Shown here piece by piece: positions 24,295 to 33,130 of a stretch of DNA of 44,923 nt (within the stretch, counting starts at the first letter, position 1; the number at the start of each line of letters is the position of its first letter). The DNA lies in the NCBI GenBank assembly GCA_016215705.1, contig JACRIR010000049.1, positions 1 to 44,923 of the forward strand, written 5' to 3'. The notes beneath the pieces were generated by a model, which made no database searches, was not told where the DNA came from, and was given only the letters and a program-made list of their open reading frames with translations. The stretch comes from Candidatus Poribacteria bacterium. Its GTDB lineage: Bacteria > Abyssobacteria > SURF-5. Made by a program: the position numbers and the translations under genes.

Positions 24295-24369
24295 GCGCCA
24301 TTAGCTCAGCTGGATTAGAGCGTCTGACTACGGATCAGAAGGCCGGGGGTTCAAATCCCTCATGGCGCG
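24295..24369 (+). tRNA. tRNA-Arg(ACG)
   Basis: Acceptor GCGCCAT/ATGGCGC, anticodon stem TCTGA/TCAGA with loop CTACGGA (anticodon ACG, normally edited to ICG), T arm GGGGG-TTCAAAT-CCCTC, discriminator G, no encoded CCA. It is 17 nt after tRNA-Ser(GCU). Confidence 0.97.
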
Positions 24370-24376
24370 CTTGAAA

Positions 24377-24416
24377 GGCCGCTCAGGGTGTATATCACCG
24401 AGCGGTCTTCTTTTTT
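24377..24416 (+). terminator. Intrinsic terminator of the tRNA cluster
   Basis: An 8-bp stem GGCCGCTC/GAGCGGTC encloses an inner GGTG/CACC helix and is followed by TTCTTTTTT. It begins 8 nt after tRNA-Arg. Confidence 0.85.
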
Positions 24417-24661
24417 CAGACACTAACCAAGCTCACTGACCCCCTTTCTGCCTGACTTCGAGAACGAAATAATTAACCACGGCTAGCACGAAGAACAAGG
24501 CGAAAAGCTGTCCCTCTTTGGCAAATCTCCTTTTTGCCGCTGATTCTGTCTTTGCGCCCTTTGCGCCTTTACGGTGCAAAAAGCCCTTTTGGACAGCAGT
24601 GATTTTGGAGCAAAGTAGCACAGATTTTATTATTGCTTGTCTTTTTCCTTAGCAAAAAGTG

Positions 24662-24690
24662 TTGACAGAAATGCCCCGTCCCGATATAAT
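24662..24690 (+). promoter_or_regulatory. Consensus promoter of the amidohydrolase gene
   Basis: Perfect TTGACA (24662-24667), 17-nt spacer, perfect TATAAT (24685-24690). The implied 5' untranslated leader is about 165 nt and contains the palindrome at 24743. The preceding 24417-24660 shows only a CTTTGCGCC-type dispersed repeat at 24550-24576. Confidence 0.85.
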
Positions 24691-24742
24691 CACGTCACCC
24701 GAGGACCCGAACAAATGACACAGGTTCCAATTGTTGAGCTTC

Positions 24743-24800
24743 GGGGACAATCCCTATTCTACGGCCTAAAGAACTGGGCCCGTAAATAGGGACAGTCCCC
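24743..24800. repeat. Variant REP palindrome in a 5' untranslated leader
   Basis: Arms GGGGACAATCCCTATT..ACGG and CCGTAAATAGGGACAGTCCCC pair imperfectly around a 14-16 nt loop. It is related to the GGGGAC..GTCCCC family but lacks the CACGATG core. Confidence 0.7.
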
Positions 24801-24860
24801 TTCGTGACCCTGCGCTTTGTCTTGAGTTTGCGCAGGGAATTATGGTTTCTGGAGAATCCC

Positions 24861-25949
24861 ATGAAGTTTGACATACATTTTCATATGCTCGGAAATGGCA
24901 AAGAAATAACCGAGGTGGACGAAGACGTTTATCTCGGCATGGACGATAACCACCACTGGTTCACAAGGATACTGGCTAATTTGCTCGACAAAGAGCTAAA
25001 ACTGATGGGAGCCGATTTTGACAAGAGCGGCGAAATTTCCACGTGCGAGTATCTCGCATTCACTTATGGTTTGCTTGCGACCTCTGAGGAAATCGACGCG
25101 CTCGTGTTGCTCGCATTAGACGGAGTCTACGAGGATGGGAAGCTCGACAAGCGGAAAACCGATTTAATGATATCAAACAGGTTCCTGTCCGAGAAAGTAA
25201 AGATATTGAACGCACATCTCCAGGCGGAGGATGACCCAAAGAAAAGGGAAAAAAGATTCTTCTTCGGGGCGTCCGTGAGCCCTAACCGAAAAGAAGACGA
25301 CTTGCGGCAGGAACTCGCCTTTGTGCTCGAGGAGACGGATGCCGTCCTGATGAAACTGATTCCTTCCACCCAGCACATCCGTCTCCGGAATGCCGGGCAT
25401 AAGGGATTCTTTGAGGCCCTGCGAAAGGCAGGCATGCCCCTTCTCTGTCACGTGGGGCCGGAATACTCGTTCCCGGAGGGAATCCAGAACAAACAGTTGG
25501 ACCATTTTCGGCATCTCGAACACCCTCTCGATTGCGGGGTGACCGTGATTGCCGCGCATTGTGCGACACCGGTGTTCCCGGTAGTTGACCCCAACACGAC
25601 AAAGGATTTCCTGACGTTCATGAAGGAAAGAAATGCAGGTGGTAGGACGCGGTTATATGCGGATACGTCGGCCCTGTCTCTCGCGACCAGAACCCATCTC
25701 ATTCCCGGAATTGTCAAAGAGTTTCCTCCTGAATGGCTTGTGCATGGCTCGGATTTCCCTATTCCGATTGATGGGTGGCCACACCTTCCATGGGTGACCC
25801 ATGATATGACGCCCGCCGAATACACCGAGATCGTCAGAACGAAGAATCCATTGGACAGGGACGTGAGAATCAAACGGGCTCATGGCTTTTCTAAAACAAT
25901 CCTTGAGAATGCGGAGAAGGTTCTTCGCCTTCCCAAACCTCCGCTTTAG
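24861..25949 (+). CDS. Amidohydrolase-2 family TIM-barrel hydrolase
   Basis: This 362-residue protein starts at ATG 24861 with GGAGA 5 nt upstream; the open frame starts earlier at 24804 but without such a site. Metal-site residues: FDIHFHM (HxH), VLMKLIPSTQH, LLCHVGPE, VIAAHCATP and HGSDFPIP (Asp). Residues 50-130 hold a charged helical insertion before the second half of the barrel. A strong promoter precedes it and a phosphoesterase gene follows on the same strand after 190 nt. The substrate is unknown. Confidence 0.88.
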   Translation: MKFDIHFHMLGNGKEITEVDEDVYLGMDDNHHWFTRILANLLDKELKLMGADFDKSGEISTCEYLAFTYGLLATSEEIDALVLLALDGVYEDGKLDKRKTDLMISNRFLSEKVKILNAHLQAEDDPKKREKRFFFGASVSPNRKEDDLRQELAFVLEETDAVLMKLIPSTQHIRLRNAGHKGFFEALRKAGMPLLCHVGPEYSFPEGIQNKQLDHFRHLEHPLDCGVTVIAAHCATPVFPVVDPNTTKDFLTFMKERNAGGRTRLYADTSALSLATRTHLIPGIVKEFPPEWLVHGSDFPIPIDGWPHLPWVTHDMTPAEYTEIVRTKNPLDRDVRIKRAHGFSKTILENAEKVLRLPKPPL

Positions 25950-25987
25950 CCAACTCGGACCCGAGAGGCCGGGATAGAGTTCAAAGC

Positions 25988-26124
25988 GGCCTGTTGCCCA
26001 AATGAATTCCCATGGATTCCCAACTCAGCAGGTCCCGATATTTGAGGAATTCTTTGGGTTTTTGTCATTCCCGCGAAGGCGGGAATCCATTTTTCTTGCT
26101 GCCGTGACATTTGGGCAACACGCC
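25988..26124. repeat. Composite palindromic element 1 (GGCCTGTTGCCCAAAT ends)
   Basis: Terminal inverted repeats GGCCTGTTGCCCAAAT (25988-26003) and its complement at 26109-26124 match at 15 of 16 positions. Inside, ATGGATTCCC (26013) pairs with GGGAATCCAT (26083), and CATTCCCGCGAAGGCGGGAATCC is itself a hairpin. About 137 bp with no coding capacity, so MITE-like. Confidence 0.75.
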
Positions 26125-26139
26125 CCAAAGGAGTCGAAT

Positions 26140-27534
26140 ATGCTTGTTGTTATGAGCGACTTTCATTTTCAAGACACCGTCTCAGATATCGTAAAAGATG
26201 GGAAAGGCAACTCGCTGATACCCGTGGACCGTAACGTTAGCGCAGAAGCTTTCCGCATTGTTTTCGACCATCTCATTCAGATTGCCGGACGGAACCATGC
26301 GCAAGAACTCAAGATCGTCCTGGCCGGCGACGTTTTTGATCTTCATCGCAGCCAGCAATGGTTTAAGAACAATAATCCTGTGCGCCCTTATGGTCGCTAC
26401 GGTCCTGCAGACTGGGGGCCGATTGCGCAGGGCATTCTTAACGACATCATACGAAGCAACATCGAAACATTCACCATCTTCCAGACATTTGGAAGTCAGC
26501 AGACTGTGAAACTACCGGGCCATGATAAGGAGATTCCGTTTCAGTTTGAATACATACCTGGCAACCATGACCGCATCATCAATCTTTATCCCCCTCTGCT
26601 CGACGCAGTATGCAACCTGTTAGGAATGCAGTTCCAAAATAATATGCCCTTTCAAAATGTAGGACTATTTGAGAAATATGGAGCTTTTGTGTGCCACGGA
26701 CACGAATATGACCGGTACAATTTTGCGGGAGCAAGCCCGGGAAACCAAGCCTCTCCGACGCCTTCCAGCGTCTATAATGATGCTCCGATCGGCGACTACA
26801 TGACGATCGATATTGCCACGCGAATGGCATACGAGTATCGTGAACAGAACGAGAGTAAGATGATAGATGGGCCGGACGCCGGGATGCATCGAGCGGCATA
26901 TCAAAAACTGCTTGAGTTTGATGACGTGCGTCCGCAATCGGAACTCATTGCTTTCATGGAGGCGGAAATCGGCTGGCAGGCGGAAAACAAGTTGTGGGAG
27001 TCGATTCGCCCCGTTTTGGTTAAGGTGATACAGCAAGCGCTCGAGAGCGAATTCATGGCTGATTGGCTGAACAGACTCAACAAGCCGGGACTGGACTGGC
27101 AGGACCTCATCCGCTTCTCATTGGAGCGTAAATTGTGGAGCAGTATGACGGCGATCTCTTCCGAAGAGTTGATCCGGTTCCTTATCAAGCTCTTCTCCGG
27201 CATGAAATGGGACGAAGCAAAACTTTGGGAAAGAGTTTCCCATGAGCCGATCCTGAAGAACAAAGCCTACCGATATGTGGTGGCGGGTCACACACACAAT
27301 CCGGCTGTCGAGTTTCTCTGCCACCGCCAAAGCGACAGAAGAGACATCTTCTTCTTTGACACCGGCACGTGGCGGCAGCAAATCAGAAAGTGCAGGGATA
27401 ATCGGACTTTTGCCCGCGCCAAGGCGCTCACATATGTCATCTTCTACGGGCCGAATGAAGACCCCTCGCGGACCAGCAAAACAAAAGGCTACAGCTTTGA
27501 CTATTGGAGCGGGTTTACAAAGAAAGAAGTGTGA
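26140..27534 (+). CDS. Calcineurin-like metallophosphoesterase
   Basis: This 464-residue phosphoesterase has the two-metal motifs SDFHF (DxH), LAGDVFDLH, PGNHDR, HGHEYDR and VVAGHTHNP. The start is ATG 26140, set by AAAGGAG 6 nt upstream. The longer open frame back to 26002 is repeat sequence read as protein (FPRRRESI). A helical insertion at about residues 240-350 separates the last motifs. It probably forms a unit with the upstream amidohydrolase. The substrate is unknown. Confidence 0.9.
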   Translation: MLVVMSDFHFQDTVSDIVKDGKGNSLIPVDRNVSAEAFRIVFDHLIQIAGRNHAQELKIVLAGDVFDLHRSQQWFKNNNPVRPYGRYGPADWGPIAQGILNDIIRSNIETFTIFQTFGSQQTVKLPGHDKEIPFQFEYIPGNHDRIINLYPPLLDAVCNLLGMQFQNNMPFQNVGLFEKYGAFVCHGHEYDRYNFAGASPGNQASPTPSSVYNDAPIGDYMTIDIATRMAYEYREQNESKMIDGPDAGMHRAAYQKLLEFDDVRPQSELIAFMEAEIGWQAENKLWESIRPVLVKVIQQALESEFMADWLNRLNKPGLDWQDLIRFSLERKLWSSMTAISSEELIRFLIKLFSGMKWDEAKLWERVSHEPILKNKAYRYVVAGHTHNPAVEFLCHRQSDRRDIFFFDTGTWRQQIRKCRDNRTFARAKALTYVIFYGPNEDPSRTSKTKGYSFDYWSGFTKKEV

Positions 27535-27560
27535 AGGGGTGGATCGAAGTGAATCGGCGG

Positions 27561-29144
27561 TCAGGGATTAAGGCGGTTCAGCCGATCGTACAGGCGTTTG
27601 TTGTTCTTGTATATCTCTAGGAAGGCGGCGAAAAGTTCGTTGTAGATTGCACGGTTGGCAGGATTGGGAGAATAAGTGTTTTCGTATGAGATGACGTTTG
27701 GGATGTCGGCGAAAGTGATATGGCCCAGGCCGACCGATGCGATAAAAGCCGCGCCGCGCGCGTTGGCCTGCAAGGGGTCCTTTACCTGCCGGATATCCCT
27801 GTTTAGCACGTCGGCGAATATCTGACACCACACCGATGATTTCGCCCCGCCGCCGATCATGTTCAGCGGATTCAGCTTTCGTTTGACAAACCGCTCGACA
27901 TACATGAGGCTCCAGCGCGTGTTGTAAGCGACGCCCTCCATAAATGCTCTCACGACGTCATCCTGGTTCGTGGTCTTTGAAATGTTGTGGAGACCTCCTC
28001 TGAGGGTCGTGCTGTCGACCGGCGTCCGTTCGCCATTGAGCCACGGCGTGAAAATCAGCTTGTGACTCCCGGGAGGAACGCGGCTTGCGATCTCATCCAT
28101 TTGCTTGTACGGATTCTCCGGCAGCTCGCTTGCAACAAATCCGTTCTTGTGAAAAAGGATATTGTCCACGAGGAATCCGAGGCATCCGCCCGCGAGGTCT
28201 TGCTCGTTGACGCTCTGATATCTGCCCGGTATTGCGGTTGGGAACGAGGCAATGGCGTGGAACACATCGGACTTTTTGAATGGAACGATGCATTGAACCC
28301 ACGACGACGTGCCGATATATATGTGGCCCTCGAAATCCCTCACCGCGCCCGAACCTATCAGAGCGCACTGATGATCGGGCGAGCCCATCACCACTTTCAC
28401 GTCTCTGCCAAGACCGATCTCGTCGGCCACCGTTGCCGACAAAGTGCCAAGAACGTCGGTCGAAGCCTTGAGCGGAGGGAGCTTATTTCTGTCGATGTCA
28501 AGCGAATGGATCAGTTTGTCGTCGTAGCGGATATTGTTGATGTCGCGTGTGTCAGTAACCCAAAAGAGCTGCATCGAGTCGTACGACGCGGCAAACTGGC
28601 CGGTCAGTCGCAGATTCAAGTAGTCCTTACTCGGCAGGAACATGTGAGTCTTCTTGTATATGTCAGGGAATTCGTGCTTCCAGAGGAGCACGTGCGCGAT
28701 GTCGTCTTTGCCGGAAAGCGACGGCGCGCCAGCGGTCTTTTTCACCCACGTCATCACTTTGAACAACCCATAGCCCATCACATTCGGAAACCCACTCATC
28801 GCCTTTTGTACATAGGGGGCTCCGCGCGAATCCATCCATGTGAGTGAATTCCCAAGATGATTGCCGTCTCTGTCGACGGCGACAGTGCTGGAAAAAGTGC
28901 TCGAGACACAGACGGCTACGATCTCCTGCGCAGGAACGACTCCCTTGCGCGCGAGTCGCTTCGAGGTTGCGAGAGCGGCGTTCCACCAGTCTAGCGGGTC
29001 TTGCTCGGCGCCGCCGTCGGGCAGAAAATAGATGGGGGTTTTCTCGAAATCAGAAGCGACGACCTCCCCTCGGGTGGAAATGATCGATGTCTTCACGCCG
29101 GACGTGCCGTGATCAAAAGCGAGAATGTACTTATGTTCATTCAT
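27561..29144 (-). CDS. FGGY-family carbohydrate kinase (xylulokinase-like)
   Basis: This 527-residue sugar kinase has two actin-like domains. The N-terminal phosphate loop is FDHGTSGVKTSI, the catalytic Asp lies in GSPDHQCALIGSG, and the C-terminal ATP site has MIGGGAKSSVWCQIFADVL. It resembles XylB more than glycerol kinase, but no pentose isomerase or transporter is nearby, so the sugar is not assigned. It ends 27 nt from the convergent phosphoesterase gene and follows the saccharopine-dehydrogenase-like gene by 52 nt on the same strand. Confidence 0.92.
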   Translation of the reverse strand: MNEHKYILAFDHGTSGVKTSIISTRGEVVASDFEKTPIYFLPDGGAEQDPLDWWNAALATSKRLARKGVVPAQEIVAVCVSSTFSSTVAVDRDGNHLGNSLTWMDSRGAPYVQKAMSGFPNVMGYGLFKVMTWVKKTAGAPSLSGKDDIAHVLLWKHEFPDIYKKTHMFLPSKDYLNLRLTGQFAASYDSMQLFWVTDTRDINNIRYDDKLIHSLDIDRNKLPPLKASTDVLGTLSATVADEIGLGRDVKVVMGSPDHQCALIGSGAVRDFEGHIYIGTSSWVQCIVPFKKSDVFHAIASFPTAIPGRYQSVNEQDLAGGCLGFLVDNILFHKNGFVASELPENPYKQMDEIASRVPPGSHKLIFTPWLNGERTPVDSTTLRGGLHNISKTTNQDDVVRAFMEGVAYNTRWSLMYVERFVKRKLNPLNMIGGGAKSSVWCQIFADVLNRDIRQVKDPLQANARGAAFIASVGLGHITFADIPNVISYENTYSPNPANRAIYNELFAAFLEIYKNNKRLYDRLNRLNP

Positions 29145-29196
29145 GCGTCTGCTGTCCTTGAGACAAGAGCAGATCGAATTCTTGCAGATGCGGCGT

Positions 29197-30417
29197 TTAC
29201 AAATCTATCTTGGTCACGTTTCCCTGCGAGTCGATTCGTTCTGCGTAGAGGACTCGCACAATTTTCTTCTTGCCTTTGGTCTTAACCGGCTTCATCCTGC
29301 CCTGCAATCCGAGAAAATCCTTGGCGTCGATGCATCCTTCGGGAGGCAGCACGCCTTTGGCCGTGACTTTCCCCTCCTGCATGAGGACCACTCCCATAGC
29401 GGCCGGCTCGCCGGTTCCTTCGCCAAGCGCCGCCCCTTCAGAGGCCATGTGCACCCTGTACTCCTGACGCTCTCCGTCTTTCTTCCCTTTGACAACGACC
29501 GACATTGCTCCGCGCTGTATGCCAAACTTCGTCCTCTTCAGTATCCGGTCTCTCTCGCGGATGATATAGGCGACGGCGAAGTCATAAGGGACAACGGCTT
29601 TGCCTGCCACCTCGAGCGGCTCCTTGCTCGCGAGACCGAGTTTGCAGACGCTGCCGGTCAGCTCGTAGTATTCGATCGGAAGCACCGAGCCTTTGTTCGT
29701 GACTTGCCTGACCTTGATATAATTCGGCAGCGTCACTTGCTCAGGATGCGGATACGGATAGAGTGGAACGTTGCCGACAATCGGGAACTCGAATGTCTGC
29801 CTGAGCGCTATCCCGTCTTCTCTAAAGTATTTCACATACTTGAGTTCGCCGTCGAGGAACATGGGGATGTCGATCGTCATGCAGTGGAACCGATGGCCGA
29901 TGACGCCCGGGCCTTCAATCGGTTCGCCGCCATGGGTATGAAAGATATCGACCGAATCGGTTTCGTCGAGAAGAGTATCGGCCACGAACTTTGCGAATAA
30001 ATTGGTGACACCCGGCGACGCGCCCATGCCGATGACCGCCATGACTCCGGCTTTTCTCGCAGCCTTGTCCATCTTCAGAATGTCAACGGTAACGTCAACG
30101 TCGTCGCATATATCGACATAGTTGATGCCCGACTCAATAACCGCGCCCAAAACGGTCTTCACGCTCTTGTAAAAAGGTCCGACACAATTAAGGACAATGT
30201 CGCACCCTTTGATGGCGTTCTTGACGCTCTTGGGGTCTTCCGCGTTTACCTTGACAGCCGTGACGCTCTTCGAGCCTGTCTCAGCGATCAATGCCTTCGC
30301 TTTGGCCATGTTCATGTCACCGATCACGACCTTCGAGAATGTGCCCTGAGCGGCCAATGTCTTCACTGCAACGCTGCCCACCGCCCCACACCCGCCAAGA
30401 ACAATTACTTTCGGCAT
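29197..30417 (-). CDS. Saccharopine dehydrogenase-like NAD(P)-binding protein
   Basis: This 406-residue protein has an N-terminal Rossmann fold, VIVLGGCGAVGSVAVKTLA, and the NCVGPFY and INYVDICDD segments typical of the saccharopine dehydrogenase / homospermidine synthase-like superfamily. GASPGVTNLFAKF follows. AAGGAG precedes the ATG. Family members reduce or oxidise amino-acid conjugates; the exact substrate here is open. It lies just upstream of the FGGY kinase (52 nt) and is probably co-transcribed with it. Confidence 0.88.
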   Translation of the reverse strand: MPKVIVLGGCGAVGSVAVKTLAAQGTFSKVVIGDMNMAKAKALIAETGSKSVTAVKVNAEDPKSVKNAIKGCDIVLNCVGPFYKSVKTVLGAVIESGINYVDICDDVDVTVDILKMDKAARKAGVMAVIGMGASPGVTNLFAKFVADTLLDETDSVDIFHTHGGEPIEGPGVIGHRFHCMTIDIPMFLDGELKYVKYFREDGIALRQTFEFPIVGNVPLYPYPHPEQVTLPNYIKVRQVTNKGSVLPIEYYELTGSVCKLGLASKEPLEVAGKAVVPYDFAVAYIIRERDRILKRTKFGIQRGAMSVVVKGKKDGERQEYRVHMASEGAALGEGTGEPAAMGVVLMQEGKVTAKGVLPPEGCIDAKDFLGLQGRMKPVKTKGKKKIVRVLYAERIDSQGNVTKIDL

Positions 30418-30481
30418 ATGGCTCTCTCCTTATCAAGAAACTCCAATTCGCACCCACACAACTACGGGACAGATTTATATG

Positions 30482-30650
30482 GGCCTGTTGCCCAAATAAG
30501 ATTATACTTGACAGCTTTATCAGGATTGTCATTCTGAGGAGCGAAGCGACGAAGAATCTCTCTTTTTCCTGCAAATCTGCGGCTCCAAACAGGGATTCTT
30601 CGCTTCGCTCAGAATGACAAATATGGTTACTGCTATTTGGGCACCGCGCC
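30482..30650. repeat. Composite palindromic element 2
   Basis: The same outer end GGCCTGTTGCCCAAAT (30482-30497) with a decayed partner at 30635-30650. A different inner inverted repeat, TTGTCATTCTGAGGAGCG (30526) against CGCTCAGAATGACAA (30606), extends through GAAGAATC/GATTCTTC. The outer ends match composite element 1, but the inner part does not. Confidence 0.7.
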
Positions 30651-30670
30651 GTGCATAATCCGATTCGCGC

Positions 30671-31795
30671 TCACAGGTTCTCGATCGCCAGTTCGATTTC
30701 CTGTTTCACCATGCCATTTTCGCACGCCCGGCGAGATTCGAGCGCGGCTTTGGCCTGGCTGCCGCCCAGCCTGCCGAGAGCCCACGCGCACATACCGCGC
30801 ACGGTTTCGTCAGGGTTGTCATCGAGGACTTTGATCAAAAGCGGAATGTCGCCCCGGTCACCCTGATTGCCGATTGCGCGGGCGGCGTTCATTTTCCACT
30901 TCGCGATGTTTTTCCTGGAAATATAGAACGCCAGCGGCCAGACCTTGTTGACATAGTGATCCTCGTTCATGGTGAGCAACGTGACGAGCCGGAAGTCGTT
31001 GGCGCGCACTTCGAGAGACGGATTCGGCGGCAAGTCCTGGTGCATCCACGCCTGGTTTCGCGGGCAGACTTCCTGGCAGCGGTCGCACCCGTACACCCAT
31101 ATTCCCATTGGCTCTCTGATCTCGAGCGGAGTCATCCCCTCTGTATAATAGCTGTTGAATGCGATGCATTTGCGTGGATTCATCTTCTTGGGTGCATAGA
31201 GAGCGCCGGTGGGACATGCTGCGATGCAGGCGTTCTTGCACCACGACGGGCAGCCGAGTTCTACCGAAGGCTCATCAGGTTCGATCTCGGCGTCAAGAAG
31301 CACCGGGATGCTGATAAGCCACGAGGCGCCCAGCATGGACTTCCGGGCATAGGCAAAGCAGTTCTTGCCATAAGTCGCCACGCCGGCACGGGCCGCTGAC
31401 ATTCGCGCGGGAATTTCCTCGCCGAAATGGAAGCGGATATTTTCCTCGCCGAGGAAACTGATGAAACTCATGATATTCAGGTACCAATCCTGCTGCAATT
31501 GGCGATCGTCGGCCAGGTACACGCGCCCGATCTTGCCGGTAAGTTGAGGCGGAAACGCGCGTCGATGGTAGTTGAGGACAAGCACCATGAGGGATTTTGC
31601 CCACGGATGGTTCTGTGAGAGATGCGCTCCCTGTTTGAGGTCCACCCCCTCGACGCTTGATATCCAATCATACATTTCGGGAGGCCGCGAACCGATCTCT
31701 TGAATGTACAAGTCGAGTGGCTCAGCAGTTGTGAACCCGATGTCGTCGAAGCCTAATTCGGAGGCTTTTTCTATCAAACGCTGCTTCAGATTCAT
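30671..31795 (-). CDS. QueG-like (epoxyqueuosine reductase-like) double 4Fe-4S protein
   Basis: This 374-residue protein begins MNLKQRLIEKASELGFDDIG at ATG 31795, after GAGGA. It has two cluster-binding regions, CPSWCKNACIAACPTGALY and YGCDRCQEVCPRN, and C-terminal HEAT-type repeats (AARAIGNQGD, CAWALGRLGG). Layout matches QueG, which uses cobalamin and two 4Fe-4S clusters to make queuosine in tRNA. The first cluster is spaced CX3CX3CX3CP rather than CX2CX2CX3CP, so a different activity is possible. No other queuosine genes are present. Confidence 0.82.
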   Translation of the reverse strand: MNLKQRLIEKASELGFDDIGFTTAEPLDLYIQEIGSRPPEMYDWISSVEGVDLKQGAHLSQNHPWAKSLMVLVLNYHRRAFPPQLTGKIGRVYLADDRQLQQDWYLNIMSFISFLGEENIRFHFGEEIPARMSAARAGVATYGKNCFAYARKSMLGASWLISIPVLLDAEIEPDEPSVELGCPSWCKNACIAACPTGALYAPKKMNPRKCIAFNSYYTEGMTPLEIREPMGIWVYGCDRCQEVCPRNQAWMHQDLPPNPSLEVRANDFRLVTLLTMNEDHYVNKVWPLAFYISRKNIAKWKMNAARAIGNQGDRGDIPLLIKVLDDNPDETVRGMCAWALGRLGGSQAKAALESRRACENGMVKQEIELAIENL

Positions 31796-31832
31796 TTGTG
31801 TGTCCTCATTTCTGCTAAATCCGGGTCTATTC

Positions 31833-31874
31833 GAAAATAGGGGGACACGATGAGGCATCATGCCCCCTATTTTC
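31833..31874. repeat. REP palindrome copy 3
   Basis: Arms GAAAATAGGGGGACACGATG and CATCATGCCCCCTATTTTC around centre AGG, with one bulged base. It lies between the M24 gene and the QueG-like gene. Confidence 0.85.
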
Positions 31875-31926
31875 CAAGAACGGGGAAAGGGGGCCACACA
31901 AAGCGCGGGCTTTCCGCTTTCTCGTT

Positions 31927-31954
31927 TCTGAACTCTAGACCCTAAACTCTGAAT
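31927..31954 (+). repeat. Four CNTRRAC heptads
   Basis: TCTGAAC, TCTAGAC, CCTAAAC and TCTGAAT stand in phase, 53 nt from REP copy 3 and next to the M24 stop codon. Confidence 0.65.
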
Positions 31955-31960
31955 CGGTTT

Positions 31961-33130
31961 CTACTGCACCGGAATAATCAGGTCTTCCAGCTTGTCCGGG
32001 GCGGGTGTCAGGTTGAGGTTGCCGGTTTCGGTTATCAAGACTGTGTCTGAATGACGGAACCCGCCCTTACCCTTGATGTAAACTCCCGGCTCTATGCTGA
32101 TAATCATGCCGGGAACAAGTTCTCTGTCGTCTCCGAGGGCTACATATGGCGCTTCGTGGCCGGTTATGCCGAGGCCATGCCCCGTGCGGTGCAAAATATT
32201 GTCGCCATAGCCTGCGCCGACGATGACTTTCCGCACCTTTGCGTCTATCTCGCTCAGGACGGCGCCGGGTTTTGCCATTTCATACGCAAGGGCTCGAGCC
32301 TCCATCGAGACGGAGAAAGGCTTCTTTGCGTCCTCGGGGACGTGCCCGAGGAAAAAGGTCCGTTCTACCTCGACGCCGTAACCGTCCACCTTGCCGGCGA
32401 CAATCGACACATGCGGGCCGCCTTCTTCCATGGCGGTGAACGGCGTCAGAACATAGTGAGGATCATGGGATATGCTGGGAGGCCAAACGGCCGCTGTCAG
32501 CGAAGTTACCATGACATTGAAGGCCGGAATATCGGCAACCACTCTCTCCATCATGAGTCTTTGGACTTCGCTGTATATCATGAGCACTAGCACGCCGGGC
32601 CTCGTGATCTCGAAAAGTTTCTTCTGGCCTTCATTAATAACATCGCAGGCGTGGACGGTTCGGCCGATTTCGTATTCCGTCTTTACGAGCCGGAGGTCTT
32701 CGATGATATCATCGAGAACCAACTCGCCCGGAGTCTTTTTCGAGATGCCATAAGGCAGGGCCGATTCGACGCCGACACGCGCGCCGTCTTTGAAGAGGGG
32801 CCGATACACATCAAACCAGTTCTGCCCCCTAGGCGCCGGAAATTCGTAGTAAGTCGCGTATTCGAGAGGCAGCCGCGCCCGTGACTTCACGTGGGTTGTC
32901 TCAAGCAGAGGGCACACCATTTTCGGCGTTCCCTCTTTGGGTATGACGAGGATAAAGGGCCGCTCGTGAACGGAGTTTGCGAAGTTGGTGAGATAGTAGA
33001 CGTTCACGGGATCGAATGAAACGTAGTAGTCGAGCTTTCTTTGCTTCATCAGGGCGCGCACTCTGTCGAGCCGACTGGTGAGTTCCTGTGCGCTTGGGGG
33101 CGCTGTCGTCGGTTTTGGTTTCTGTGTCAT
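31961..33130 (-). CDS. M24 (pita-bread fold) protein with a degenerate metal site
   Basis: This 389-residue protein starts at ATG 33130 after GGGAGGT. It has a creatinase N-domain (RVRALMKQRKLDYYV, YYLTNF) and an M24 C-domain with HRTGHGLGITGHEAP. The usual metal ligands are changed: the DxG..D-TRT region reads IVAGKVDGYGVEVERTFF (Asp to Val and Asp to Glu), and the last RxED-type Glu region reads RHSDTVL (Glu to Ser). The histidine and IEPG glutamate remain. This pattern resembles creatinase, which needs no metal, more than aminopeptidase P. Function is open. Confidence 0.85.
   Translation of the reverse strand: MTQKPKPTTAPPSAQELTSRLDRVRALMKQRKLDYYVSFDPVNVYYLTNFANSVHERPFILVIPKEGTPKMVCPLLETTHVKSRARLPLEYATYYEFPAPRGQNWFDVYRPLFKDGARVGVESALPYGISKKTPGELVLDDIIEDLRLVKTEYEIGRTVHACDVINEGQKKLFEITRPGVLVLMIYSEVQRLMMERVVADIPAFNVMVTSLTAAVWPPSISHDPHYVLTPFTAMEEGGPHVSIVAGKVDGYGVEVERTFFLGHVPEDAKKPFSVSMEARALAYEMAKPGAVLSEIDAKVRKVIVGAGYGDNILHRTGHGLGITGHEAPYVALGDDRELVPGMIISIEPGVYIKGKGGFRHSDTVLITETGNLNLTPAPDKLEDLIIPVQ

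Noticed and set aside
24433-24621. 62-residue minus-strand open frame
   Set aside because: Its HRKGAKGAK segment is a CTTTGCGCC dispersed repeat read as protein.
26002-26139. N-terminal extension of the metallophosphoesterase frame
   Set aside because: The translated FPRRRESI is the reading of a dispersed palindromic repeat, and a good ribosome-binding site precedes the ATG at 26140.
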